DNA of 6,914 nucleotides from Gulosibacter sediminis. Its GTDB lineage: Bacteria > Actinomycetota > Actinomycetes > Actinomycetales > Microbacteriaceae. The notes under the pieces were generated by a model. That model had not been told where the DNA came from and searched no databases. It saw only the letters and a list, made by a program, of their open reading frames with translations. The stretch spans positions 126,074 through 132,987 of the forward strand of contig NZ_JACXJG010000009.1 of NCBI RefSeq assembly GCF_014904065.1, read 5' to 3'. The stretch's first letter is position 1; every line of letters begins with the position of its first letter. Positions 1-5,394 of this stretch are shown one piece after another. Both the position numbers and the translations under genes were made by a program.

Positions 1-244
1 ACTCGCCGTCGCCCGCCAACACGGCGATGGGGGTACCAACATCCACGGTGTCGCCGATCTCGGCGAGAAAGCCCGCGACGGTGCCGCCCTCTTCGACGGC
101 GTACTCGATGGTGGCCTTGTCGGTCTCGATGTCGGCGATCGGGTCGCCGGGGGCGAGCGTGTCGCCGACCGACACCATCCAGCCGGCAATCGCGGCCGAC
201 TCGGTGCCGGCGGAAATCTCGGGCATGCGGATGAGCACAGGCAT
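1..244 (-). CDS. E2 dihydrolipoamide acyltransferase of a 2-oxoacid dehydrogenase complex, N-terminal lipoyl domain (partial)
   Basis: This is the first 81 codons of an E2 subunit, cut by the left window edge. The reading starts MPVLIRMPEISAGTESAAIA and contains the lipoyl-attachment signature ETDKA, with the acceptor lysine at residue 43 (bases 118-116). The glycine-rich strands around GWMVSVGDTLAPGD and EIGDTVDVGTPI are the two symmetric halves of a lipoyl domain. In this family the lipoyl arm carries the acyl group from E1 to the E2 active site, where it is passed to coenzyme A, and E3 reoxidises the dihydrolipoamide. The ATG overlaps the E1 stop codon by one base (TAATG), so translation is probably coupled to E1. 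The peripheral-subunit-binding and catalytic domains lie outside the window, so the acyl specificity cannot be read. Lipoyl domains also occur in other carriers, but the position directly after E1 makes E2 by far the best reading. Confidence 0.93.
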   Translation of the reverse strand, partial: MPVLIRMPEISAGTESAAIAGWMVSVGDTLAPGDPIADIETDKATIEYAVEEGGTVAGFLAEIGDTVDVGTPIAVLAGDGE

Positions 245-2433
245 TAGTTCGTCCCTCCGAATCCCGCGCACACGCGTTCGAGGCCAGCGACGACCTCTTC
301 GGTTCGCGCGATCGCGGCACGCTCGAGCACCTTCGAGATGCTCGGGCTCGCTTCCTGGCCAGTGACGCGCTGCACGGGCTGGTCGAGGTAGTCAAAGAAC
401 CGGCGCTGAATCTCGTCGGCAAGCCAGCCGCCGTACGAGGTGCCCTCGCTGCCCTGCTCAACAATCAGCACGGCGTTGGTCTTGCGCACGCTCTCGCCGA
501 TGGTGTCCCAGTCGATCGAGGCGCGGTCGAGCCAGCGCAGGTCGATGAGCTCGCCGTCGATGCCAGTCTGCTCGATCGCCTCGAGCGAGTGATCGACCAT
601 CGAGAGGTAACTAATGACGGTCACGTCCTCGCCCGCTCGGCGCACGGCGGCGCGGCCCGGCGGCAACACATAGTCGAGGTCACCCTCGGGTACCCGGTCG
701 GACTTCGCATACAGGTCAACGTGTTCGATGACGAGCACCGGATCCTCGAGCGCGAGCGCGGCGTTCATGAGGCCGACGTAATCGGCGGCGTTCGACGGCG
801 CCACGATGCGCCACCCGGGCGAGGTCGCAAAGATACCCGCCGGGTCCATGAGGTGCTGCGAGCCATAGCCCGAGCCCATCGCGACCTTGGTGCGCAGCAC
901 GAGCGGCATCGACGAGTCGCCGCCGAACATGTGCCGCGCCTTGCCGATCTGGTTAAACACCTGGTCGGCAGCGACCCACATGAAGTCGGGGTACATGAAC
1001 TCGACGACGGGGCGCAGCCGTCCATCGAGCGCGGCGCCGCCGCCAAGGCCAGCGAACGCGTTCTCGGAGATCGGGGTGCCGAGCACGCGCTCAGGCCAGC
1101 GCTTCGCGAGCCCCTTCGTCGCGCCGTTCGTTCCGCCGCTGAGCCGGTGCACGTCTTCGCCGAGCACGACGATGCGCTCGTCCTGCTCCATTCGACGCTC
1201 CATGGTCTGCGCGACGGCGTCGACGAACTTCACGTCGCGCCACTCGCCAGCATGCGCTGCGGGTTCGGCGACGGTCAGCCCGTCGAGCTCGCTCGCGTCG
1301 CCGCGCACGCCGACGTTCACAAAGTCGGTCTCGGGCCAGAGTTCGGGGCGGATGCGGTTGCGGCCAGCCTTGTCGGGGTGGGCTTCGATCAACTCGGCCG
1401 CCACGTCGTTCATCGCCGCCTGCGCATCCGCGCGCACCTGCGCAACCTCGGCGTCGGTGATGAGGCCAAGCGCGACCATCTCGCTCGCGACCTTCGTCAG
1501 CGGGTCGCGCTCGCGCCACTCGCGCTCCTCGTCCTTGCTGCGATAGCCGAAGGCGCTGCCCGGGTACGGGCCGTTCTGGTGGAAGAAGCGGTAGACCTCG
1601 GCCTCGACCACGACGGGGCCGTTGCCGGCGCGCATGTGCTCGATCGCCTCCTCCATCGCGAGGTGCACGGCGAGCGGATCCATGCCGTCGACGCGCCAGC
1701 CGGGCACCGAGAAGCCCTGGCCGCGGATCGACAGCCGGGTGTCCTTCGTGATCTCCGACACGTGCGTCGAGACCCCGTAGAGGTTGTTTTCGATGAAGAA
1801 CCCAACCGGCAGCTCCCATGCGGCGGCGAGGTTCATCGACTCGAGGATCGAGCCGATCTGGCTCGCGCCGTCGCCAAAGTAGTTCACGGTGACGTCGCTC
1901 GTGCCCGCACGCTTCTGCGCGAACGCGTTGCCCGCGGCGAACGGGGCGCCGCCGCCGACGATCGCGTTCGTGCCGAGCGCGCCCGCCTCGAACCACTGCA
2001 GGTGCATCGAGCCACCGCGGCCGCGACAGTACCCCTGCGCCAGCCCGAGAATCTCGGCGAGCGTGCGCTGCAGCACGGTGCGCACATCCGCCGACACGAG
2101 CGCCCGCGGGTCGATCTGCCCGCCCGAAACGTGGGTCAGGGCCTTCGCGAGAAACTGGTGGTGCCCGCGGTGCGAGCCGCTCACCCCATCCGCCGAGCGC
2201 ATGCCGACGATCGAGCCGACCGCGCCGCCCTCCTGGCCAATGCTCGAGTGCGCGGGGCCGTGCACGAGTCCCTCGCCAGCGAGCTCGAGCACCTTCTCTT
2301 CAAAGGCGCGGATGAGGTGCAGCTGGCTCAGCATCGTGCCGAGCAGTTTGGGGTCGGCCCGCTTCCAGTCAGCCGCGGTGGTGCTGAGCTGCACCCACGG
2401 GACGTTAGTTTCTAATTGGCGACGACGCGGCAT
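244..2433 (-). CDS. Fused E1 alpha/beta subunit of a thiamine-diphosphate 2-oxoacid dehydrogenase complex
   Basis: The 729-residue protein joins E1 alpha (about residues 1-360) and E1 beta (about 400-729), usually two genes. It should decarboxylate a 2-oxo acid with thiamine diphosphate and reductively acylate the E2 lipoyl arm in the cytoplasm. In the alpha half are HRGHH (88-92), GRGGSMH (138-144) and the cofactor motif GDG (187-189) with NN at 216-217. In the beta half are VVLGEDV (422-428) and TPISENAFAGLGGGAALDG (453-471). The alpha motifs resemble acetoin and pyruvate dehydrogenases, but the substrate (pyruvate, branched-chain 2-oxo acid or acetoin) is not readable from sequence. The usual YHGHS-type loop is replaced by HQNGPYPG (285-292). 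I start at the ATG at 2433 because a GGAG lies six bases upstream; an in-frame ATG at 2445 adds four residues but has no ribosome site. The gene continues into E2 and is divergent from the VOC gene. Confidence 0.94.
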   Translation of the reverse strand: MPRRRQLETNVPWVQLSTTAADWKRADPKLLGTMLSQLHLIRAFEEKVLELAGEGLVHGPAHSSIGQEGGAVGSIVGMRSADGVSGSHRGHHQFLAKALTHVSGGQIDPRALVSADVRTVLQRTLAEILGLAQGYCRGRGGSMHLQWFEAGALGTNAIVGGGAPFAAGNAFAQKRAGTSDVTVNYFGDGASQIGSILESMNLAAAWELPVGFFIENNLYGVSTHVSEITKDTRLSIRGQGFSVPGWRVDGMDPLAVHLAMEEAIEHMRAGNGPVVVEAEVYRFFHQNGPYPGSAFGYRSKDEEREWRERDPLTKVASEMVALGLITDAEVAQVRADAQAAMNDVAAELIEAHPDKAGRNRIRPELWPETDFVNVGVRGDASELDGLTVAEPAAHAGEWRDVKFVDAVAQTMERRMEQDERIVVLGEDVHRLSGGTNGATKGLAKRWPERVLGTPISENAFAGLGGGAALDGRLRPVVEFMYPDFMWVAADQVFNQIGKARHMFGGDSSMPLVLRTKVAMGSGYGSQHLMDPAGIFATSPGWRIVAPSNAADYVGLMNAALALEDPVLVIEHVDLYAKSDRVPEGDLDYVLPPGRAAVRRAGEDVTVISYLSMVDHSLEAIEQTGIDGELIDLRWLDRASIDWDTIGESVRKTNAVLIVEQGSEGTSYGGWLADEIQRRFFDYLDQPVQRVTGQEASPSISKVLERAAIARTEEVVAGLERVCAGFGGTN
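253..258 (-). promoter_or_regulatory. Shine-Dalgarno sequence for the E2 gene
   Basis: On the minus strand the bases read GGAGGG, eight bases before the E2 ATG at 244, and lie inside the last codons of E1 (its GGTN tail). The strong site and the TAATG stop-start overlap support the chosen E2 start and translational coupling. Confidence 0.8.
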
Positions 2434-2439
2434 CAGTAT

Positions 2440-2443
2440 CTCC
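2440..2443 (-). promoter_or_regulatory. Shine-Dalgarno sequence deciding the E1 start
   Basis: GGAG on the minus strand, six bases before the ATG at 2433. It overlaps the upstream in-frame ATG at 2445, which has no purine-rich site of its own, so the downstream start is preferred. Confidence 0.6.
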
Positions 2444-2481
2444 ATTGATCGGCGGTTTGCCGGGTTGCGTGTAACACCACC

Positions 2482-2510
2482 ACCCTAGATTGAATCCAAT
2501 CGGGGCGCAA
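2482..2510 (-). promoter_or_regulatory. Candidate promoter for the E1-E2 operon
   Basis: Read on the minus strand, TTGCGC (2510-2505) is separated by 17 bases from TAGGGT (2487-2482), which resembles a sigma-70-type -35/-10 pair at ideal spacing. The near-palindrome ATTGGATTCAAT lies between the two boxes, where a bound protein would block polymerase. The predicted transcript starts around 2475, giving a leader of about 40 bases. This is a match by eye to a loose consensus, so it is only a candidate. Confidence 0.4.
2489..2500. promoter_or_regulatory. Candidate operator, copy 1 (E1 side)
   Basis: ATTGAATCCAAT is an imperfect 12-base palindrome with one mismatched pair between its 6-base halves. 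It shares the core TTGRATCCA with the second copy at 2562-2573. It falls in the spacer of the candidate E1 promoter. TTG...CAA palindromes of this size are typical for GntR-type and similar dimeric repressors, but no regulator gene is in the window, so the binding protein is unknown. Confidence 0.45.
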
Positions 2511-2518
2511 TGCTGGTC

Positions 2519-2532
2519 AATTCGGTCGAATT
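2519..2532. repeat. Inverted repeat between the divergent promoters
   Basis: AATTCGGTCGAATT is a perfect inverted repeat with 6-base arms and a 2-base centre. It lies roughly midway between the two TTGRATCCA sites and is unlike them in sequence. It could bind a second regulator or be a chance AT-rich element; with short arms it is a weak hairpin and has no U tract, so it is not a terminator. Confidence 0.35.
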
Positions 2533-2557
2533 TGCACTCTTTTGCCGCCAATCTCGC

Positions 2558-2563
2558 TAGAGT
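2558..2563 (+). promoter_or_regulatory. Candidate -10 element of the VOC gene
   Basis: TAGAGT within GCTAGAGT matches four of six bases of TATAAT and lies about 20 bases before the ribosome site of the VOC gene. No good -35 box is seen at 16-18 bases; TTGCAC at 2532-2537 is the closest in sequence but 20 bases away. The second TTGRATCCA copy overlaps its downstream end. Confidence 0.3.
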
Positions 2564-2573
2564 TGGATCCAGA
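2562..2573. promoter_or_regulatory. Candidate operator, copy 2 (VOC side)
   Basis: GTTGGATCCAGA contains the perfect palindrome TGGATCCA (2564-2571) and repeats the core of the site at 2489-2500. It overlaps the downstream end of the candidate -10 and the expected transcription start of the VOC gene, a classical repression position. Two related sites, one per divergent promoter, suggest a shared regulator for E1-E2 and VOC. Confidence 0.45.
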
Positions 2574-2578
2574 AAGGA
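2573..2578 (+). promoter_or_regulatory. Shine-Dalgarno sequence for the VOC gene
   Basis: AAAGGA, six bases before the ATG at 2585, supports that start codon. It abuts the second candidate operator. Confidence 0.75.
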
Positions 2579-2584
2579 CTACCA

Positions 2585-3100
2585 ATGGCGCTTCCTGGCA
2601 TGCACGGCACCGACCACATCGGCATCACCGTGCCCGATCTCGACGAGGCAGAGGACTTCTTCGTCCGCATCCTCGGCGGCACGCTCATCTACACGCTCGG
2701 CGGCAAGCGCGCCGACGACGACTGGATGCAGCGGCAGATCGGCGTGCACCCGCGCACCGCGATCGAAGAGATCCGCTTCATTCGCCTCGGCAACGGCAGC
2801 AACATCGAGCTGTTCAAGTATGACGCCGCCGACGGCCAGCGCCCGCAGCCGAGCAACAGCGACATCGGCGGCCACCATCTCGCGATCTACGTCGACGACC
2901 TCGACGCCGCCGTCGCCTACCTGCGCGCCGAAAACATCGAGGTCATGGGCGAGCCCGTCGCGAGCGCCGAGGCCGCCGCCGGACAGCGCTGGGTCTACTT
3001 CCGCAGCCCGTGGGGCATGCAGTTCGAGCTCGTCAGCTTCCCCGGCGGCAAGGCCTACGAGCGCGACGCCGCGGTCAAGCTCTGGCACCCGGCCAACTAG
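2585..3100 (+). CDS. VOC-family (glyoxalase/dioxygenase-fold) metalloprotein
   Basis: This 171-residue cytoplasmic protein has two beta-alpha-beta-beta-beta modules of the vicinal oxygen chelate fold. The first opens with DHIGITVPDLDEAEDFF (residues 10-26) and ends at NIELFKY (73-79); the second opens with GHHLAIYVDDLDAAVAYL (96-113) and ends at QFELVSFP (146-153). The four positions that bind the metal in this family are all filled: His11, Glu75, His98 and Glu148. An active divalent-metal enzyme is therefore likely. Family members include lactoylglutathione lyases, methylmalonyl-CoA epimerases, extradiol dioxygenases and resistance proteins, and I cannot assign the reaction. The long insert at 40-60 (GGKRADDDWMQRQIG) is not seen in the shortest glyoxalases. 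It is divergent from the E1-E2 operon and shares its control region, so it may act on a precursor or by-product of that pathway. Its TAG stop overlaps the stop of the facing flavoprotein gene. Confidence 0.9.
   Translation: MALPGMHGTDHIGITVPDLDEAEDFFVRILGGTLIYTLGGKRADDDWMQRQIGVHPRTAIEEIRFIRLGNGSNIELFKYDAADGQRPQPSNSDIGGHHLAIYVDDLDAAVAYLRAENIEVMGEPVASAEAAAGQRWVYFRSPWGMQFELVSFPGGKAYERDAAVKLWHPAN
3097..3100. other. Shared CTAG: overlapping convergent stop codons (VOC / FAD oxidoreductase)
   Basis: The palindrome CTAG supplies TAG at 3098-3100 for the plus-strand VOC gene and TAG at 3099-3097 for the minus-strand oxidoreductase. The genes overlap tail to tail by four bases with no room for an intergenic terminator. 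Confidence 0.9.
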
Positions 3101-4368
3101 AGCAGCCGACGCACCGCAAACGGCCCGAGGTCGAACCGCCACCCGTCGACGCCCGGCTCGCGCCCATCCACCAGGTCAGTCACAATCTGCCCGGTCAGCG
3201 GCCCGAGCGAGAGCCCGTGCATGTTGTGCCCCGCGGCGACGATCACCTCGTCGCGCCCCGGCAGCCGGCCGAGCAGCGGCAGGCCGTCCGAGGTCATCGG
3301 GCGCGGGCCCATCCACTCGTCGGTGCGCGCGCCCCAGTCGGCGCCCGCGATCACCTGCGAAGCGAAGCCGGCGAGCACGTCGAAGCGGTCGGCGTTCGTG
3401 CGCTCGGGCATGCCGTCGAACTCCATCATGCCGACGATGCGCAGGCGGCCGTGCATCGGAATCGCGACGCAGTGCAGGTCCATCGAGTGCACGAGCGTCG
3501 CCGGCATCTGCTCGACCGGCACCGTGAAGCTGTAGCCCTTGCCCGCAGTGACGGATGCGGCGCAGAAGATGCCCGAGCGGCGCAGCAGCCCGGTGGTCCA
3601 GGCACCCGAGGCGAGCACGACGCGATCGCCGCGCACCTCGACCTCGCGCGCATCCTCATCCCGGCAGACGACGGATGCACCCGAGCCGAGCCGCACGGCC
3701 TCGAGACCCGTGCGCACCTCGGCCCCGAGTGCCTCGACCCGCGAGATCAGGCTCGCGACGAAGGTCACCGGGTCGAGCGAGAACTCGCCGGGCAGCATGA
3801 AGCCGTACTCGGTTTCGGGCGTGAGCGCGGGCTCGGCGGCCCGCAACGCGGCGCCCGAGAGCGGCTCGCTCGGCGCCTCGGCCCAGCCGCGCGCGGCGCG
3901 GTCGGCGTAGAGCGCGTGGGCCGCGAGCAGCGTGGGCTCGTCGCGCGCGGTCATGAGGTAGCCGGAGCCGCCGCCCGACGTGTCGACGCCGTCGGCCGCC
4001 ATCGCCTCGAGGCTCGGCAGCATGTGCGGCAGGAACTGCGCGAGCGCGGCGTCGCCCTTCGCGCGCTGCTGCGGCAGCGACGAGGCGAGAAAGCCGAGGC
4101 CGAACCCCGCGAGCTGCGGCAGCTTGAGCGGTGCAATAGAGAGGTACGAGTTCGTCGAGAACAGCCCCGAAACGATGTCGCGCGCCGTGTTGCTCGAGGC
4201 GAGCGGCGCGACCATCTGCGGCGTGAGCTCGCCCGCGTTGCCGGTCGCGGCGCCGGCGCCGAGGTGGCTGCGCTCGACGATCGTCACGCGATGCCCGGCC
4301 CGCAGCAGCCAGTAGCTCGTGCAGAGCCCGATGAGCCCGCCACCGACGACCACCACGTGCCGAGTCAT
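3097..4368 (-). CDS. DadA-like FAD-dependent D-amino-acid dehydrogenase / oxidoreductase
   Basis: The 423-residue protein belongs to the DAO family of flavoenzymes. It opens with a dinucleotide-binding fold (VVVVGGGLIG; glycines 9, 11 and 14) and an acidic residue after the second strand (Glu32 in TIVER) that would hold the FAD ribose. TGNAGELTP (42-50), the second FAD segment VVLASGAW (250-257), GKGYSF (276-281) and WMGPRPMTSDGLPLLG (352-367) match the DadA subgroup in order. The family oxidises D-amino acids or related secondary amines to 2-oxo (imino) acids, passing electrons to the respiratory chain or oxygen; hydroxyproline- and glycine-oxidising relatives are alternatives. There is no signal peptide or clear membrane helix. 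The start at 4368 has AAGGTGA five bases upstream, and the in-frame sequence beyond it looks non-coding and overlaps the transporter gene. It follows that gene by 34 bases, so both are probably one operon and the transporter may import its substrate. Confidence 0.9.
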   Translation of the reverse strand: MTRHVVVVGGGLIGLCTSYWLLRAGHRVTIVERSHLGAGAATGNAGELTPQMVAPLASSNTARDIVSGLFSTNSYLSIAPLKLPQLAGFGLGFLASSLPQQRAKGDAALAQFLPHMLPSLEAMAADGVDTSGGGSGYLMTARDEPTLLAAHALYADRAARGWAEAPSEPLSGAALRAAEPALTPETEYGFMLPGEFSLDPVTFVASLISRVEALGAEVRTGLEAVRLGSGASVVCRDEDAREVEVRGDRVVLASGAWTTGLLRRSGIFCAASVTAGKGYSFTVPVEQMPATLVHSMDLHCVAIPMHGRLRIVGMMEFDGMPERTNADRFDVLAGFASQVIAGADWGARTDEWMGPRPMTSDGLPLLGRLPGRDEVIVAAGHNMHGLSLGPLTGQIVTDLVDGREPGVDGWRFDLGPFAVRRLL

Positions 4369-4373
4369 CTTCG

Positions 4374-4380
4374 TCACCTT
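4374..4380 (-). promoter_or_regulatory. Shine-Dalgarno sequence for the FAD oxidoreductase gene
   Basis: AAGGTGA on the minus strand, five bases before the ATG at 4368. It fixes the start against a longer in-frame reading that would run back into the transporter gene. The gap between the transporter stop and this start is 34 bases and shows no terminator-like hairpin. Confidence 0.75.
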
Positions 4381-4402
4381 TCCGGTTCGGGGATGCGCTG
4401 GG

Positions 4403-5350
4403 CTAGTTCCCCGGTCGGCGCACCGTGCTGAGATTGGCCACCACGATACCGAGGAACGCGAGCGGCACGCCGATGAGCACGAGGATGCTGACGTGGCCGG
4501 CCGCGAGGTCGAACAGCAGGGCGCCGATGAGCTGGCCCGCGACGACCGAGAGTGTGAGCAGGAAGACGCCGAGGTGCCGCACGACCGCGGCGACGACGAT
4601 GAGGTAGAGCACGCCGAGCGCGCCGCCAACGTAGAGGTACCACTCGTCGGCGCCCGGCAGCGGTGCGAGCTGCACCCAGCCCACCGCCTGCGCGAGGACG
4701 GCGGCGATCGCGAGCACGACCGTGCCGACGAAGAAGTTCACGAGGCCGGGCGCGACCGCCTCGCCCGAGTGCACGTTGACGAGGCCGGTGACGGCCATCT
4801 GCAGCGAGATGCAGGCGCCGGCGAAGACGCCGAGCACGAGCAGCGGAATCTTCGCGGCCGTGAGCTCGGTGCCGAGGCCGATCGCGACGACCGCGATGGC
4901 GGTCAGGATCGCGCCGAGCACGCGGAACAGCGAGATGCCGCGTTTCGGGGCACCGAGAAACCCGGTGGCATCGACGAGCAGCGAGCCGAGTAGCTGCCCA
5001 AGCACCATCGAGGTCATGAACATCGCGACGCCAAGGGTCGGCACCGAGACACCCTGCGCGAGCACGAACACCGCGCCGAGCACTCCACCGCCCAGGCCGT
5101 ACCAGGGCAGCTTGCGGGTACGCACGGCCTTGACGACCGCGAAGAGACCCCGGCGTGCGCTCGGCACGCACAGGGTGATGAGGATGAGCACGATGAGGCC
5201 GACGAGGAACGAAATCGTCGCGGCGTGCACGCCCGAAGCGACCGAGGCGCCGAGCGAGCCGTTGACGCGAGCCTGGGTCGCACTGCAGATTCCAACAACC
5301 ACAGCGGTCAACATGAACACGATTCTTCGCGGGGTTGTCAATTCGCTCAC
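4403..5350 (-). CDS. DMT-superfamily transporter, two-domain YdcZ (DUF606) type
   Basis: This 315-residue membrane protein has about ten hydrophobic helices and almost no soluble loops. It is an internal duplication. The first half has QARVNGSLG (26-34), GGGVLGAVFVLAQG (87-100) and GQLLGSLLVDATG (118-130); the second repeats the last two as GGALGVLYLIVV (242-253) and GQLIGALLFDLAAG (272-285). These are marks of the YdcZ branch of the drug/metabolite transporters; the two-domain form is about 300 residues long, as here. Substrates of the branch are poorly known, so uptake or export of the flavoenzyme's substrate is only an inference from the operon. The GTG at 5350 is chosen because the next ATG, at codon 13, would cut into the first helix; the ribosome site is weak (GTAGG eight bases upstream). 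The start codon lies inside a perfect 15-base palindrome, suggesting control at this site. The gene is divergent from the hydrolase gene. Confidence 0.92.
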   Translation of the reverse strand: MSELTTPRRIVFMLTAVVVGICSATQARVNGSLGASVASGVHAATISFLVGLIVLILITLCVPSARRGLFAVVKAVRTRKLPWYGLGGGVLGAVFVLAQGVSVPTLGVAMFMTSMVLGQLLGSLLVDATGFLGAPKRGISLFRVLGAILTAIAVVAIGLGTELTAAKIPLLVLGVFAGACISLQMAVTGLVNVHSGEAVAPGLVNFFVGTVVLAIAAVLAQAVGWVQLAPLPGADEWYLYVGGALGVLYLIVVAAVVRHLGVFLLTLSVVAGQLIGALLFDLAAGHVSILVLIGVPLAFLGIVVANLSTVRRPGN

Positions 5351-5359
5351 TGTGTGAGC
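5345..5359. promoter_or_regulatory. Palindrome over the transporter start codon, candidate operator
   Basis: GCTCACTGTGTGAGC is a perfect inverted repeat with 6-base arms around TGT. It covers the GTG start of the transporter (5350-5348) and fills part of the 44-base gap to the divergent hydrolase gene. It could be a repressor site for both genes, or an RNA hairpin hiding the transporter start. No matching second copy is seen in the window. Confidence 0.45.
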
Positions 5360-5394
5360 CTACTCTTCGGGTGCGTCCGTGAAGAATGGAATGC

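Noticed and set aside
589..2415. A long plus-strand open frame (608 codons) antisense to E1.
   Set aside because: Its codon first positions fall on the GC-rich third positions of the E1 gene, which removes stops by composition. The product is rich in Arg, Ala and His with no recognisable motif, while E1 has clear family motifs throughout.
2469..2477. Short palindrome GTGTAACAC in the E1 leader.
   Set aside because: Arms of four bases around one base are expected by chance at this length; no second copy or context supports it.
3010..4431. A long plus-strand open frame (473 codons) antisense to the FAD oxidoreductase.
   Set aside because: It has the same frame relation to the real gene as the E1 shadow, the same Arg/Ala/His bias, no ribosome site, and it overlaps the end of the VOC gene.
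4369..4629. An N-terminal extension of 87 residues on the FAD oxidoreductase.
   Set aside because: The extra residues are Ser/Arg/Cys-rich out-of-frame readings of the transporter gene, and the ATG at 4368 has a good ribosome site and begins the FAD-binding fold.
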